DNA from: CAZZBK01 sp964652155 | GTDB lineage: Bacteria > Planctomycetota > Planctomycetia > Pirellulales > PNKZ01 | Reading direction: 5' to 3' | Assembly (NCBI GenBank): GCA_964652155.1 | Contig: CAZZBK010000047.1 | Span: 1-36,016, forward strand | DNA length: 36,016 bases | Shown here: positions 15,562 to 23,293 of the stretch, piece after piece | Position numbering within the stretch: position 1 is the stretch's first letter | How the letters are laid out: the number at the start of each line of letters is the position of its first letter | Notes under the pieces: model-generated | The model's input: only the letters and a program-made list of their open reading frames with translations | Database searches by the model: none | What the model was told of the DNA's origin: nothing | Made by a program: the position numbers and the translations under genes

Positions 15562-17037
15562 ATGTCTAGTTCCGTTCGCATCATCGCTACAGCGTGTCCC
15601 GGGTCGTTCTCCGAGCATGTTCGACGTCCACTCCTGACTCGCATCCTGCTCGCCATTGCGGCGGCTTGGGCCTGTTGTGCTGCAAATGCCGCAGAGGCCG
15701 CGGATGCCGTTCGAGTCCCTAATATCGTGGTCATCCTCGCCGACGACCTGGGCTACGGCGACTTGGGCTGCTATGGTCATCCGCTCATCAAGACGCCCAA
15801 TCTCGATCGACTCGCCCAGCAGGGCATGCGGTTCACCGATTGTCACAGTGCCGGCAGCGTCTGCTCGCCGTCGCGGAGTGCCATTCAGACCGGCCGAACA
15901 CCGTTTCGCAACGGGGTCTTTACCTGGATCCCCGAAGGGAGCCCGCTACACTTGCGGCGCAGCGAGATCGCGCTGGCTTCGCTGCTCAGCCAGGCCGGCT
16001 ACGACACGTGTCACGCGGGCAAGTGGCATCTCAACGGGCAGTTCAACAAACCCGAGCAGCCGCAGCCCAACGATCATGGTTACCATTGGTGGCTGGCGAC
16101 CCAGAACAACGCCGCGCCCAATCACCTGAACCCGACCAATTTTGTCCGCAATGGCCAACCGACGGGCCTGATGGAAGGCGCGTCGTCGGGCTTGGTGGTC
16201 TCGGAGGCGGTCAACTGGCTCAAGCAGCGGCGCGATCCGCAGAAGCCGTTTTTTATCACCGTCTGTACTCACGAGCCGCACGCCCCCATCGAGTCTCAAA
16301 CGCGATTCATGGAGCACTACAACGACCTGCCGGACCCTGAGGTGCGGCAGCATCATGGCAACGTCACGCAACTCGATCATGCCTGCGGCACGTTGCTCGG
16401 CGCGCTTGATGAGCTGAAGCTCGCCGACAACACGCTCGTGATCTTCACCAGCGACAACGGACCCGAGGGGGACGGCGTCAGCAAGCGGTTCCGGGGCTCG
16501 ACAGGCGGCCTGCGCGGCCGCAAGCGCGACATGTACGAAGGGGGCCATCGCGTGCCGGGCATTGTTCGCTGGCCAGGACATATCCAGCCCGGCTCGCGCT
16601 GCGAGCAGCCGGTCATCGGCTCCGATTGGTTCACCACCATCTGCACCGTCACGGGCGTAAAGCTGCCCACCGACCGGACCATCGACGGCGCGAGCGTTGT
16701 CCCCGCGTTCACTCAAGCGCCCATCGAGCGCAAGGTTCCCATGTACTGGCGTTACCACTTTATGCCCAGCCCGATGAAAATGGCCCTACGTGACGGTGAC
16801 TGGAAGATTCTTGCCAGTGCCAAGCTCGATGCCTTCGAGCTGTACAACCTGCGGACCGATTTGCACGAGCGACACAATCTGACCGAGATGGAGCCGGCCA
16901 AGTTCGCCGCTATGAAACAGCGGCTGATCGAACTCAACTCGCAAATCGAGGCCGAGGGGCCCGGCTGGTGGCGCGACGCGGTCGAGCAGTCGGGCAAGGC
17001 CAAGGCCCCAGCCAAGGCCAAGGCCAAATCGCTCTAA
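15562..17037 (+). CDS. Secreted arylsulfatase-type sulfatase
   Basis: A 491-residue type I sulfatase that would remove sulfate esters from sulfated polysaccharides or glycosides. The N-terminus carries a long n-region then a hydrophobic segment (LLTRILLAIAAAWACCAANA), so it is exported. The metal site opens with ILADDLGYGD (D61, D62). The formylglycine motif is C101-S-P-S-R in SVCSPSRSAIQTGR, meaning an FGE-type maturation enzyme must exist elsewhere. CHAGKWHLNG, HEPHAPIES, FTSDNGPEG and GGHRVPGIVRWPG complete the signature. The C-terminal K/A-rich tail (KAKAPAKAKAKSL) is common in planctomycete sulfatases. ATG 15562 follows AAGGAG at a good distance. It stands alone, without a co-transcribed sulfatase-maturation gene; the substrate cannot be deduced. 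Confidence 0.95.
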   Translation: MSSSVRIIATACPGSFSEHVRRPLLTRILLAIAAAWACCAANAAEAADAVRVPNIVVILADDLGYGDLGCYGHPLIKTPNLDRLAQQGMRFTDCHSAGSVCSPSRSAIQTGRTPFRNGVFTWIPEGSPLHLRRSEIALASLLSQAGYDTCHAGKWHLNGQFNKPEQPQPNDHGYHWWLATQNNAAPNHLNPTNFVRNGQPTGLMEGASSGLVVSEAVNWLKQRRDPQKPFFITVCTHEPHAPIESQTRFMEHYNDLPDPEVRQHHGNVTQLDHACGTLLGALDELKLADNTLVIFTSDNGPEGDGVSKRFRGSTGGLRGRKRDMYEGGHRVPGIVRWPGHIQPGSRCEQPVIGSDWFTTICTVTGVKLPTDRTIDGASVVPAFTQAPIERKVPMYWRYHFMPSPMKMALRDGDWKILASAKLDAFELYNLRTDLHERHNLTEMEPAKFAAMKQRLIELNSQIEAEGPGWWRDAVEQSGKAKAPAKAKAKSL

Positions 17038-17157
17038 TCGCCTCGATTTGTTCGCATCCTGTGCGCGACCCTGGACACCTCTGCGACGCTCGTTCAGAAT
17101 GGGACCGGAGCGGACACCGGCTCGGCTGTTTCCTTCGTCTCACGAAAGTTGAACCTC

Positions 17158-17730
17158 ATGGACTTGCAGAAGCGAATCGAGCAACTGGAGAAGGAACGCT
17201 GGCTCTACGTGATGCTCGGCGTGTTCGGTGCCTTGGCCGGCCTTGCCGGTGCCGGTGTCGCGGTGCTCAAAGGGGGCGGGTCGGCCGGCGGGGTCGTCAA
17301 CGCTTCGTCCATCTCGCTCAACGATGCCAAAGGCCAGTTGCGGGCACGGTTGGCGGTTGACGACAAAGGCTTTGCCGCCCTCACCTTCTACGATGAAAGC
17401 ACCCGACGCCCGTTGCAATTGGTCGGCCTGAACAAGGCTGGCGAGGGACAACTCCTAACCTACTCGAGAGAGGGAACCGCGCAGATCGAACTGCGCGTGA
17501 ATAACGCCGGACGTCCGCTGCTCTCGTTGAACGATGCACAAGGTAAGCAACGCGCGACGCTCAGCTTGGAAACCGACCCCAATCTCGATCTGCGAACCTC
17601 TGACGGCAAAAAAGCGGTCTCGCTGCACGGAGCCGCCACAGGGCAGATCAGTGTGACAGACACCAAGACCGGCGCGGGACAAAGCCTGACCACGACCGGC
17701 GTCAAGCCCGTCGCCGCCGCCACGAAGTAA
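17158..17730 (+). CDS. Small membrane-anchored protein with repeated beta-strand motifs, unknown function
   Basis: A 190-residue protein. Residues 1-14 are a short charged helix (LQKRIEQLEKERW), likely coiled coil, followed by one transmembrane helix (about 15-37, LYVMLGVFGALAGLAGAGVAVL) and a Gly-rich hinge. The rest is made of short repeating units of the type 'sisLnDakGqlRarLav': SISLNDAKGQLRARLAV, then LLSLNDAQGKQRATLSL, with weaker copies between them, suggesting a beta-helix or beta-solenoid stalk. No catalytic residues stand out. The ATG at 17158 is preferred over a TTG 9 bp upstream. It follows the sulfatase by about 120 bp on the same strand and ends only 12 bp from the convergent hydrolase gene. 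The family was not recognised. Confidence 0.75.
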   Translation: MDLQKRIEQLEKERWLYVMLGVFGALAGLAGAGVAVLKGGGSAGGVVNASSISLNDAKGQLRARLAVDDKGFAALTFYDESTRRPLQLVGLNKAGEGQLLTYSREGTAQIELRVNNAGRPLLSLNDAQGKQRATLSLETDPNLDLRTSDGKKAVSLHGAATGQISVTDTKTGAGQSLTTTGVKPVAAATK

Positions 17731-17742
17731 TTACCCCTGCCG

Positions 17743-19830
17743 TTACTTGTCCGCCTTGGGCAGCGCGCGGATCTGAATCTGCTTGGCGTCCCAGCCGAGC
17801 TTTGCGGCCGTGTCTGTCGCATAATCCCAGCCGCTCTTGTCGGAGAGATACATCCGCACCTGCGAGCGCTCGGCTGCCAGCGCCACCGCTTGCGGCATGT
17901 CCAGGTACCGCAGCACGTTCAGGTAGCAAGGCCCTGCGCGATGCGAAGTCGGCAGATGCCACAGATCGAGCCGCTTGATGTTGGGCTCGAACAGCGACGC
18001 ATACAGCGCCGTGCCCGCCGAGTGCCGCTGCCCTTGTAGCCACAACGGCACGTCGCGCGCCACATCGAGCGTCCGCAGCGACTGAATCGCCCGACGAGCG
18101 TCGTACACCTGCATGCCGTCGAGCGTTTCGCCCAACAGCATGAAGCGGCGGCGAATCTGCACCTGCTTTTTCTCGCTGGGATCGAACGCCGTCGGACCCA
18201 CGCCGCGCGGCGCGACGTAGGCCATGCCCCACTTGAATGACTGGAACATCTTGCGCGTCTGCTCGTAGGCTTTCGCATCAGGCTCGACGGATTGCTCGTC
18301 CTTGAACTGCTCGGCGAACCCCGGCCGCAGCGTGGAGAGCAACTCGCGCCAGCCGGTGTCGTCGAGTACGTTGAGCACCAGCAGATCGTCACGCTCGTCG
18401 TTGGCGCGGCGCAGCACGTACAGCCGCAAGTCGACCGTCGGCTGGCTCGTGTAGTCATAGGCGGCGAGCCGCATCCCGTCCTTTTCCACACTCCAGGCCG
18501 GCCGTACATTCAACGCGCCGCCGTCAGCGGGCCAAGCGCGGAACGACTTAGCCCGCAAGGCCGAGAGCCAGCCGTCTCGCTGCGACTGCCAGTCGCTCAC
18601 ACTCGCCGGGAGCTTGGGCTCGGCCTGCGGCACAAATGTCTCGTGGATCGTCGTGTTCAACTGATCGCTGGGCAACTGCTTGAACACCTTGAGCTGCTCA
18701 GGCTCGAACAGCTTGCGGGCCGCGTGTTCGATCGGCGGATCCTCTTGCTTCAGAAAGCGGTTGAACCAGCGAAAGGCCGCCACCTGCAACTCGGCCACGT
18801 CCCAGTGCGGACCTTCGCTAATCTGCAAGCCAAGCTGCTTGTTCGCGTCGTGCAGTCGATAAATGCCACGCACCTTCTGATGCAATCGCTCGACCCCCTC
18901 CAAAGGGAAGATCGGGTCTTTGTCCGTGTTCGTAATCAGCAGCGAGCGCGGCGCGACCATCGCCGCGACCTGCGGGTAGTCCCAGCGATACGTGTTGAGC
19001 ATGTACATGCAATCGCAATGACCATCGACGACGCCATCGACCACGTGATTTTGCAGATCGACAATGCCAGCCACGGGCACGGCGGCCTTGATCCGCTCGT
19101 CGACCGACGCAATCCACCAACTGTACGAGCCGCCGCCGCTCCGCCCCGTCACGCCGAGCCGCTCGGGATCGACCTCGCTGCGCGACTGCAAGTAATCGAG
19201 CGCGCGGATGCAGTTCCAGGCCTCGACCCCGGTGGGCGTGTAGCCCCGCGCGAGCCACCACCACATGCCGTAGCGATGCGTGCCGTGATGAATCCCCTCG
19301 ATCTCGCCGAGTTGCAGCGTGTCGATCACCAGGCAGACATAGCCGTGTCGGGCAAACCAGCCCGCGTGATGCTGATAGTGGGCCTTGCCACCATAGGCCA
19401 CGCCATCCTTCTTCACCTGGGCATGACCACAGACATACAGCACCGCGGGCGCTTTGGCCTTCAAGTTTTTCGGTATGTACAAGTTGCCGGTCACATACAG
19501 CCGCGGCCGAGATTGAAAGTGAACGTTCTCGACCGTGAACTCGTCATGCTCGACACGACCGGTGATCTGGGCTTCAAGCGGCGTGCGCTCGGGCAGCGGA
19601 TCGAGTCCGAGCATCTCGCGCAGCTGCCGATGATATTCGCCCCGCTGTCGGGTCCAATCGTCCAGTGACTTGACGTCGGTCAAGCTCGTGTCGGCGATCG
19701 CCTGGGTGCGGTTCTTAAAATACTCGACCAGCATCGCGTCACCGCGACGCGTATCGATCGTCGGCTCCGCTGAGAGGAGCGTGCCAACCATCAGGAGCAG
19801 ACCACCGCAGAGCATCATTCGGACGAACAT
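17743..19830 (-). CDS. Secreted alpha/beta hydrolase, acetyl-xylan-esterase-like, with a second degenerate hydrolase-like half
   Basis: A 695-residue protein with a signal peptide (MMLCGGLLLMVGTLLSAEP). The first half is a full alpha/beta hydrolase: nucleophile S231 in GVTGRSGGGSYSWW, acid D303 or D305 in LITNTDKDPIFPLEG, and H342 in SEGPHWDVAE. VYVTGNLYIP-like and ARGYTPTGVEAWN segments fit acetyl-xylan-esterase and glucuronoyl-esterase relatives. The second half (about 440-690) again looks hydrolase-like (LLVLNVLDD, LDGMQVYDARRAIQSL, LWLQGQRHSAGTALYA) but has no G-x-S-x-G nucleophile elbow. It probably de-esterifies plant or algal polysaccharide outside the cell; the substrate is inferred. 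ATG 19830 has GAGGAG about 12 nt upstream and starts the signal peptide; upstream sequence in frame is simple-sequence repeat. Confidence 0.87.
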   Translation of the reverse strand: MFVRMMLCGGLLLMVGTLLSAEPTIDTRRGDAMLVEYFKNRTQAIADTSLTDVKSLDDWTRQRGEYHRQLREMLGLDPLPERTPLEAQITGRVEHDEFTVENVHFQSRPRLYVTGNLYIPKNLKAKAPAVLYVCGHAQVKKDGVAYGGKAHYQHHAGWFARHGYVCLVIDTLQLGEIEGIHHGTHRYGMWWWLARGYTPTGVEAWNCIRALDYLQSRSEVDPERLGVTGRSGGGSYSWWIASVDERIKAAVPVAGIVDLQNHVVDGVVDGHCDCMYMLNTYRWDYPQVAAMVAPRSLLITNTDKDPIFPLEGVERLHQKVRGIYRLHDANKQLGLQISEGPHWDVAELQVAAFRWFNRFLKQEDPPIEHAARKLFEPEQLKVFKQLPSDQLNTTIHETFVPQAEPKLPASVSDWQSQRDGWLSALRAKSFRAWPADGGALNVRPAWSVEKDGMRLAAYDYTSQPTVDLRLYVLRRANDERDDLLVLNVLDDTGWRELLSTLRPGFAEQFKDEQSVEPDAKAYEQTRKMFQSFKWGMAYVAPRGVGPTAFDPSEKKQVQIRRRFMLLGETLDGMQVYDARRAIQSLRTLDVARDVPLWLQGQRHSAGTALYASLFEPNIKRLDLWHLPTSHRAGPCYLNVLRYLDMPQAVALAAERSQVRMYLSDKSGWDYATDTAAKLGWDAKQIQIRALPKADK

Positions 19831-19889
19831 GGAACTCGACTCCTCGCAGGACAACTGACACGGGCCATTAAGCCCATGAACCAGCGTCG

Positions 19890-19918
19890 ATCTTAGAGGA
19901 TGCGAGATGGCGGAGCAA
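19890..19918 (-). promoter_or_regulatory. Possible sigma-70-type promoter for the alpha/beta hydrolase
   Basis: On the minus strand TTGCTC (19913-19918), 17 bp, then TAAGAT (19890-19895). The leader would be about 53 nt. The -35 box is only half-matching, so this is a weak call. Confidence 0.33.
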
Positions 19919-19929
19919 ATTGGAAGAAA

Positions 19930-19964
19930 GGGGTGAGGGGTGAGGGGTGAGGGATGAGGGATGA
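19930..19964. repeat. Five tandem copies of a heptamer GGGGTGA / GGGATGA
   Basis: Three copies of GGGGTGA are followed by two of GGGATGA, ending in GAGAACGG. They lie upstream of the hydrolase promoter, in the gap between the two minus-strand genes. A second heptamer tandem (CACTTAG, two and a half copies) lies 40 bp away. Such arrays can change length by slippage. Confidence 0.85.
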
Positions 19965-20002
19965 GAACGGAGCGCTCTCGCGTGAGCCTGCCTTCCATTT
20001 AT

Positions 20003-20021
20003 CACTTAGCACTTAGCACTT
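20003..20021. repeat. Two and a half tandem copies of the heptamer CACTTAG
   Basis: CACTTAG at 20003-20009 and 20010-20016, then CACTT. It has the same period as the GGGGTGA array 40 bp upstream but an unrelated sequence. Nothing suggests that it is coding. Confidence 0.7.
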
Positions 20022-20075
20022 TGCATTCTGCGCAGCAGCAAGCCTCACGCTCGAACGAGCGACCCAACCCCCTCG

Positions 20076-21344
20076 TTAACGTCCCCCCTCGTTCTGAATG
20101 CACCATAGATGCTTAAAAGTGCGGAGAAAGATTTGCCCGTTCGAGATGGCCAGCGAGGAGTTCGTTGATTCGCCGTTGCTCAGTTTGTTGACGGACAGCA
20201 GCTCATAAACAGGCTTGGCGGCAAAGACGAGCGTTTCTCCGTTGCGCATGAGCACATACAACCGGCCATCGGCGTGAACCATCGAGCCCCAAGTCGAGGC
20301 GCCGCTGCCGGGGCGCTTCTCGATTTTCCATTGCTCCTCGCCGGATTGCAGGTTGTAGCATCGCGGTACGCCGTTCTCGTCGACAATGTAGACGTTCCCG
20401 TCGAGCACCATGCCGGAGCCGACTCGCTGGGTGTTTTTTGGGTGGAGCCAAAGACGATCGGAGGTAATATCGCCCGTGCCCCCCAGCTTCACCGCGAGCG
20501 CCGAACCGCCGTAGCCGGACATGCCGACCGCGACCCCGTCGCCATAGAGGGGCGAGGCATAGCAGTAACTGTTCAGGCCCTGACATCGCCAGATTTCCTT
20601 GCCCGTCTTCGGATCGAATCCATAGAGGAACCCGGTCTTGCCTTCAGGCTGGCCTTTGACATCGCGCGAGTAGCCCAAGATGAGCTGATCTTGTTCGTTC
20701 ACCTTGGTGATGATGGGCGTTGACCATGACCCGTAAGTGTGATCGTGTTCCCAGACGGTTTTGCCCGTTGCCTTGTTGACGGCCAGGAGAAAGTTTCGCC
20801 CCTTCGCATCGTTTGGGCCACACCAGAGAATGACCCACTCGCCATAGATCACGGGCGAGGCACCATTGCCGAAGGCATGTTCCCAACTGCCCAGGTCCGT
20901 GCGACTCCAAAGTTCCTTGCCGCTGAAGTCATAGCAGTACATGCCTGCCGAGCCGAAGCTCACGACCGCCCGCTCGCCGTCGAGAGCCGGCGAGGCATTG
21001 CAGTACCAGCTCTCGTTCCAGTTCCGTTCCTTCGCAGCATAGGCGACATCCTTCTGCCAGAGCAGTTGGCCGTCAGCTCGGGCGAAACACAACAGGCTAC
21101 GCTGCGAGCCTCCCTTGTTGGCTTGCGTAAGAAAGATTTTGTCGCCCCAGACGACGGGAGTTGAGTTGCCTTGATTCTCGAGCGATATTTTCCACTTGAC
21201 GTTTTCCTTGTCGCTCCAGGTGAGGGGAATGTTCTTCTCCTCGCAGAAGCCCTGGCCGGTAGGCCCGCGCCAAGCTGGCCACTCGGCGGCACGTGTCGGC
21301 GCGCTGATGAGCAGGAGGATGCACAAGGCTGCGAGTCTTGTCAT
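20076..21344 (-). CDS. Secreted PQQ-type beta-propeller repeat protein (second copy)
   Basis: A 422-residue protein with a short signal peptide (LAALCILLLISAPTRA) directly followed by AEWPAWRGPTGQGF, the same family opening as the protein at 5289-6533. Blade signatures include DGQLLWQKDVAY, SGKELWSRTDLG, TGKTVWEHDHTYG, TGKEIWRCQG and SGEEQWKIEKRPG, about seven to eight blades. It is richer in charged and polar residues than the first copy and the two are clearly diverged paralogues. No PQQ-binding or metal residues could be assigned with confidence. ATG 21344 is placed at the signal peptide; the frame continues upstream to 21515 without signal-like sequence. It is monocistronic and divergent from the thioredoxin/PDZ gene. 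Function unknown, exported binding or scaffold role likely. Confidence 0.9.
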   Translation of the reverse strand: MTRLAALCILLLISAPTRAAEWPAWRGPTGQGFCEEKNIPLTWSDKENVKWKISLENQGNSTPVVWGDKIFLTQANKGGSQRSLLCFARADGQLLWQKDVAYAAKERNWNESWYCNASPALDGERAVVSFGSAGMYCYDFSGKELWSRTDLGSWEHAFGNGASPVIYGEWVILWCGPNDAKGRNFLLAVNKATGKTVWEHDHTYGSWSTPIITKVNEQDQLILGYSRDVKGQPEGKTGFLYGFDPKTGKEIWRCQGLNSYCYASPLYGDGVAVGMSGYGGSALAVKLGGTGDITSDRLWLHPKNTQRVGSGMVLDGNVYIVDENGVPRCYNLQSGEEQWKIEKRPGSGASTWGSMVHADGRLYVLMRNGETLVFAAKPVYELLSVNKLSNGESTNSSLAISNGQIFLRTFKHLWCIQNEGGR

Positions 21345-21585
21345 GATAAGGCTTCCAGTTATTCGGTGAACGATGGTTCGAGATGGTAGCCGCGGTCGCC
21401 GCACGGTAGCCAATAGCTTTACACATGGCGCAGGCACGTGCAAGCGTTGTGAACGTCGCTTGCCCATCGCAGTACAGCCGTAGCGAGCCGATGGCAGCCC
21501 GACCGTGGCCAACAAGTCCGAGCGAGTGGCGGTGGATAAAAAAATGAAAATTCAGTCCGCACGAGAGGCATCGGCGGGGGCGCAG

Positions 21586-21594
21586 TGCTAAAAT
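21586..21594 (+). promoter_or_regulatory. Extended -10 promoter element before the thioredoxin/PDZ gene
   Basis: TGCTAAAAT gives an extended -10 (TG at 21586-21587, TAAAAT at 21589-21594). No convincing -35 box stands 17 bp upstream. Transcription would begin near 21600, leaving a leader of about 70 nt that includes the T-run hairpin at 21622-21641. Confidence 0.4.
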
Positions 21595-21621
21595 GACCAC
21601 GGCCTCAGGCTCAAGTAAAAT

Positions 21622-21641
21622 GCCGAATGCCGGCTTTTTTT
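21622..21641 (+). terminator. Short hairpin with T7 tract in the leader of the thioredoxin/PDZ gene
   Basis: GCCG (21622-21625) pairs with CGGC (21631-21634) around 5 nt and is followed at once by seven T residues (21635-21641). The stem has only four GC pairs, so it is a weak terminator. Its position, about 30 nt before the start codon and after the -10 candidate, would suit an attenuator or a pause site. Confidence 0.33.
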
Positions 21642-21670
21642 GTTGCAAGCTTATTCATACGGAGAGAAAC

Positions 21671-22987
21671 ATGCGTCGCTGGCTGCTGACCCCGCTGGTG
21701 TTCATGACACTCCTTGGCACGTTGCAAGCGCAATCGGCCGAAGAGAAAGTTCGCAACGACAAAAAGCGGGTTGAGGGGGAAGGCACTTGGCTGTACGGTG
21801 ATCTTGCCAAGGGCTTTGAAGTCGCCCAACAGAGCAACAAGCCGATCGTGGTGATTCTGCGTTGCTTGCCGTGCAAAGAGTGCGTCAAGCTCGACGACGA
21901 GTTGATCGACGGCGACGCGCGGATCAAGCCGTTACTCGAACAGTTTGTGCGCGTGCGGATTGTCTCGACCAATGGGCTCGACCTGTCGCTGTTTCAATTC
22001 GATACCGACCAATCGTTCGCGGTCTTTTTTTTGCATGCCGATGGCACGATCCTCGGTCGCTTCGGCACGCGATCGGACCGTACCGAGTGGATCGGCGATG
22101 TGTCGATCGATGGCTTGTCCAAGGCGATGCAAAAGGCGATCGATCTGCACAAGGTCTACCCGCAGGTCAAAGCGTCGCTCGCCGGCAAGCGTGGTCCCGC
22201 CCCTGAGTTTACCCGTCCCGAGAAATTCCCAGACCTCGCGGTTCGCTACAAGTCGACGCTCGACTACGAAGGCAAGGTCGCGGCCAGTTGCATCCATTGC
22301 CATCAGATCGGCGATGCCATTCGAGACACCGCGTTTCAACGCAAACAACCCTTGCCGGACGAGGTCTTGTTTCCTTACCCGCATCCCAAAGCAATTGGCC
22401 TGATCCTCGATCCGAAAGAACGGGCAACCGTGACCAGTGTCTCGCCCGACAGCATTGCGTCGCAGGCCGGCTTTCGCGCCGGCGACCTGATCGAGAAACT
22501 GCAAGGTCAACCGCTGCTATCGATCGCCGATGTGCAATGGGTGCTCCAGGGAGTGCCGTCGAACGGTGGCGCGGTGTTGGCCGACGTGATTCGCGACGGC
22601 CAAGCACAACAGCTCACGCTCAAGCTGCCAGCGGGATGGCGCGCGCTGGATGATATCTCATGGCGCGCGAGCACCTGGGGGTTGCGTCGTCGGTTGCTGG
22701 GTGGCATGTTCTTGCGTCCGCTGTCGGAGGAGACCCGAGCCCAGCTCAAACTGCCGACCACCACGCTCTCGTTGCAGGTGAAGTACGTCAACACGGCCCA
22801 AGCGGCCTATCGTGCCGGGGTGCGCGTGGACGACGTGCTGGTCGGCCTCGACTCGCGCACCGATTTGCTCCGCGATGGCGATCTGATCGCCTACGTGCTG
22901 CGCCATAAACAGCCGAAAGAAACGTTGACACTGAACTTATTGCGTAACGGCACCCCGGTAACAGTGTCGTTCACCATGCCCGAGTGA
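21671..22987 (+). CDS. Exported thioredoxin-like protein with CxxCH motif and two PDZ domains
   Basis: A 438-residue protein with a signal peptide (WLLTPLVFMTLLGTLQAQS). Residues 37-160 form a thioredoxin-like domain with C65-L-P-C68-K-E-C71 and LHADGTILGRFGTRS. C207-I-H-C-H211 is a CxxCH motif, the covalent haem-c site pattern, in a Pro-rich linker. PDZ1 (about 245-320) has VTSVSPDSIASQAGFRAGDLIEKLQG, given by its ends VTSVSP and IEKLQG, and PDZ2 (about 365-435) has VKYVNTAQAAYRAGVRVDDVLVGLD between them in the same form. It could link a redox reaction to recognition of protein C-termini in the periplasm; no protease domain is present. ATG 21671 follows GGAGAG and starts the signal peptide. 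It ends a short plus-strand unit on its own. Confidence 0.88.
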   Translation: MRRWLLTPLVFMTLLGTLQAQSAEEKVRNDKKRVEGEGTWLYGDLAKGFEVAQQSNKPIVVILRCLPCKECVKLDDELIDGDARIKPLLEQFVRVRIVSTNGLDLSLFQFDTDQSFAVFFLHADGTILGRFGTRSDRTEWIGDVSIDGLSKAMQKAIDLHKVYPQVKASLAGKRGPAPEFTRPEKFPDLAVRYKSTLDYEGKVAASCIHCHQIGDAIRDTAFQRKQPLPDEVLFPYPHPKAIGLILDPKERATVTSVSPDSIASQAGFRAGDLIEKLQGQPLLSIADVQWVLQGVPSNGGAVLADVIRDGQAQQLTLKLPAGWRALDDISWRASTWGLRRRLLGGMFLRPLSEETRAQLKLPTTTLSLQVKYVNTAQAAYRAGVRVDDVLVGLDSRTDLLRDGDLIAYVLRHKQPKETLTLNLLRNGTPVTVSFTMPE

Positions 22988-23293
22988 AGAAGATGAATTT
23001 GACACGGTCGAGGAGGACCCAATGGTGTGGGGCTCACGCCAAGCAGAACGCATGACAACCTTCCATGCAAACAGGTAGGCTATACGAGGATCGGACAACG
23101 GTAGACACATGTCGCTCGTCGCCCGGCCGTGTGCTGCGATTGGATGGAGATCGATGCGGTGATCACGCCAGCTCGACCAGCGGGAGCCCACCGTTATCCG
23201 GCCTCGCGTTGCTCGCCGAGGCTCCATCACAGCACAGAATTCAAATCATCCGCTCGCCAGGCTGGCGCGGGGAGTCGATGACGCCACTCATCG
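22988..23293. other. Convergent intergenic region, 306 bp, no gene seen
   Basis: It lies between the 3' ends of the thioredoxin/PDZ gene and fliM. A short palindrome CGCCAGGCTGGCG near 23263-23275 precedes the fliM end and could help to end its transcript. No ribosome-binding site followed by a plausible frame, no RNA-like structure and no repeat was recognised. Confidence 0.45.

Larger units (their letters stand above)
21345..21670. other. Divergent intergenic region, 326 bp
   Basis: It lies between the minus-strand propeller gene and the plus-strand thioredoxin/PDZ gene. It holds an extended -10 candidate, TG-C-TAAAAT (21586-21594), and downstream of it a short hairpin with a T-run inside the thioredoxin/PDZ leader. 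Near the propeller start GGCTACC occurs twice, 20 bp apart, around a GC-rich stretch. No gene was found in it. Confidence 0.45.

Noticed and set aside
17731..17742. 12-bp gap between convergent genes as a shared terminator
   Set aside because: It is too short to hold a hairpin, and none was seen; close spacing of convergent genes is ordinary.
18292..19668. Open 458-codon frame on the plus strand
   Set aside because: It is antisense to the alpha/beta hydrolase, Arg/His/Val-rich, with no signal, motif or ribosome-binding site.
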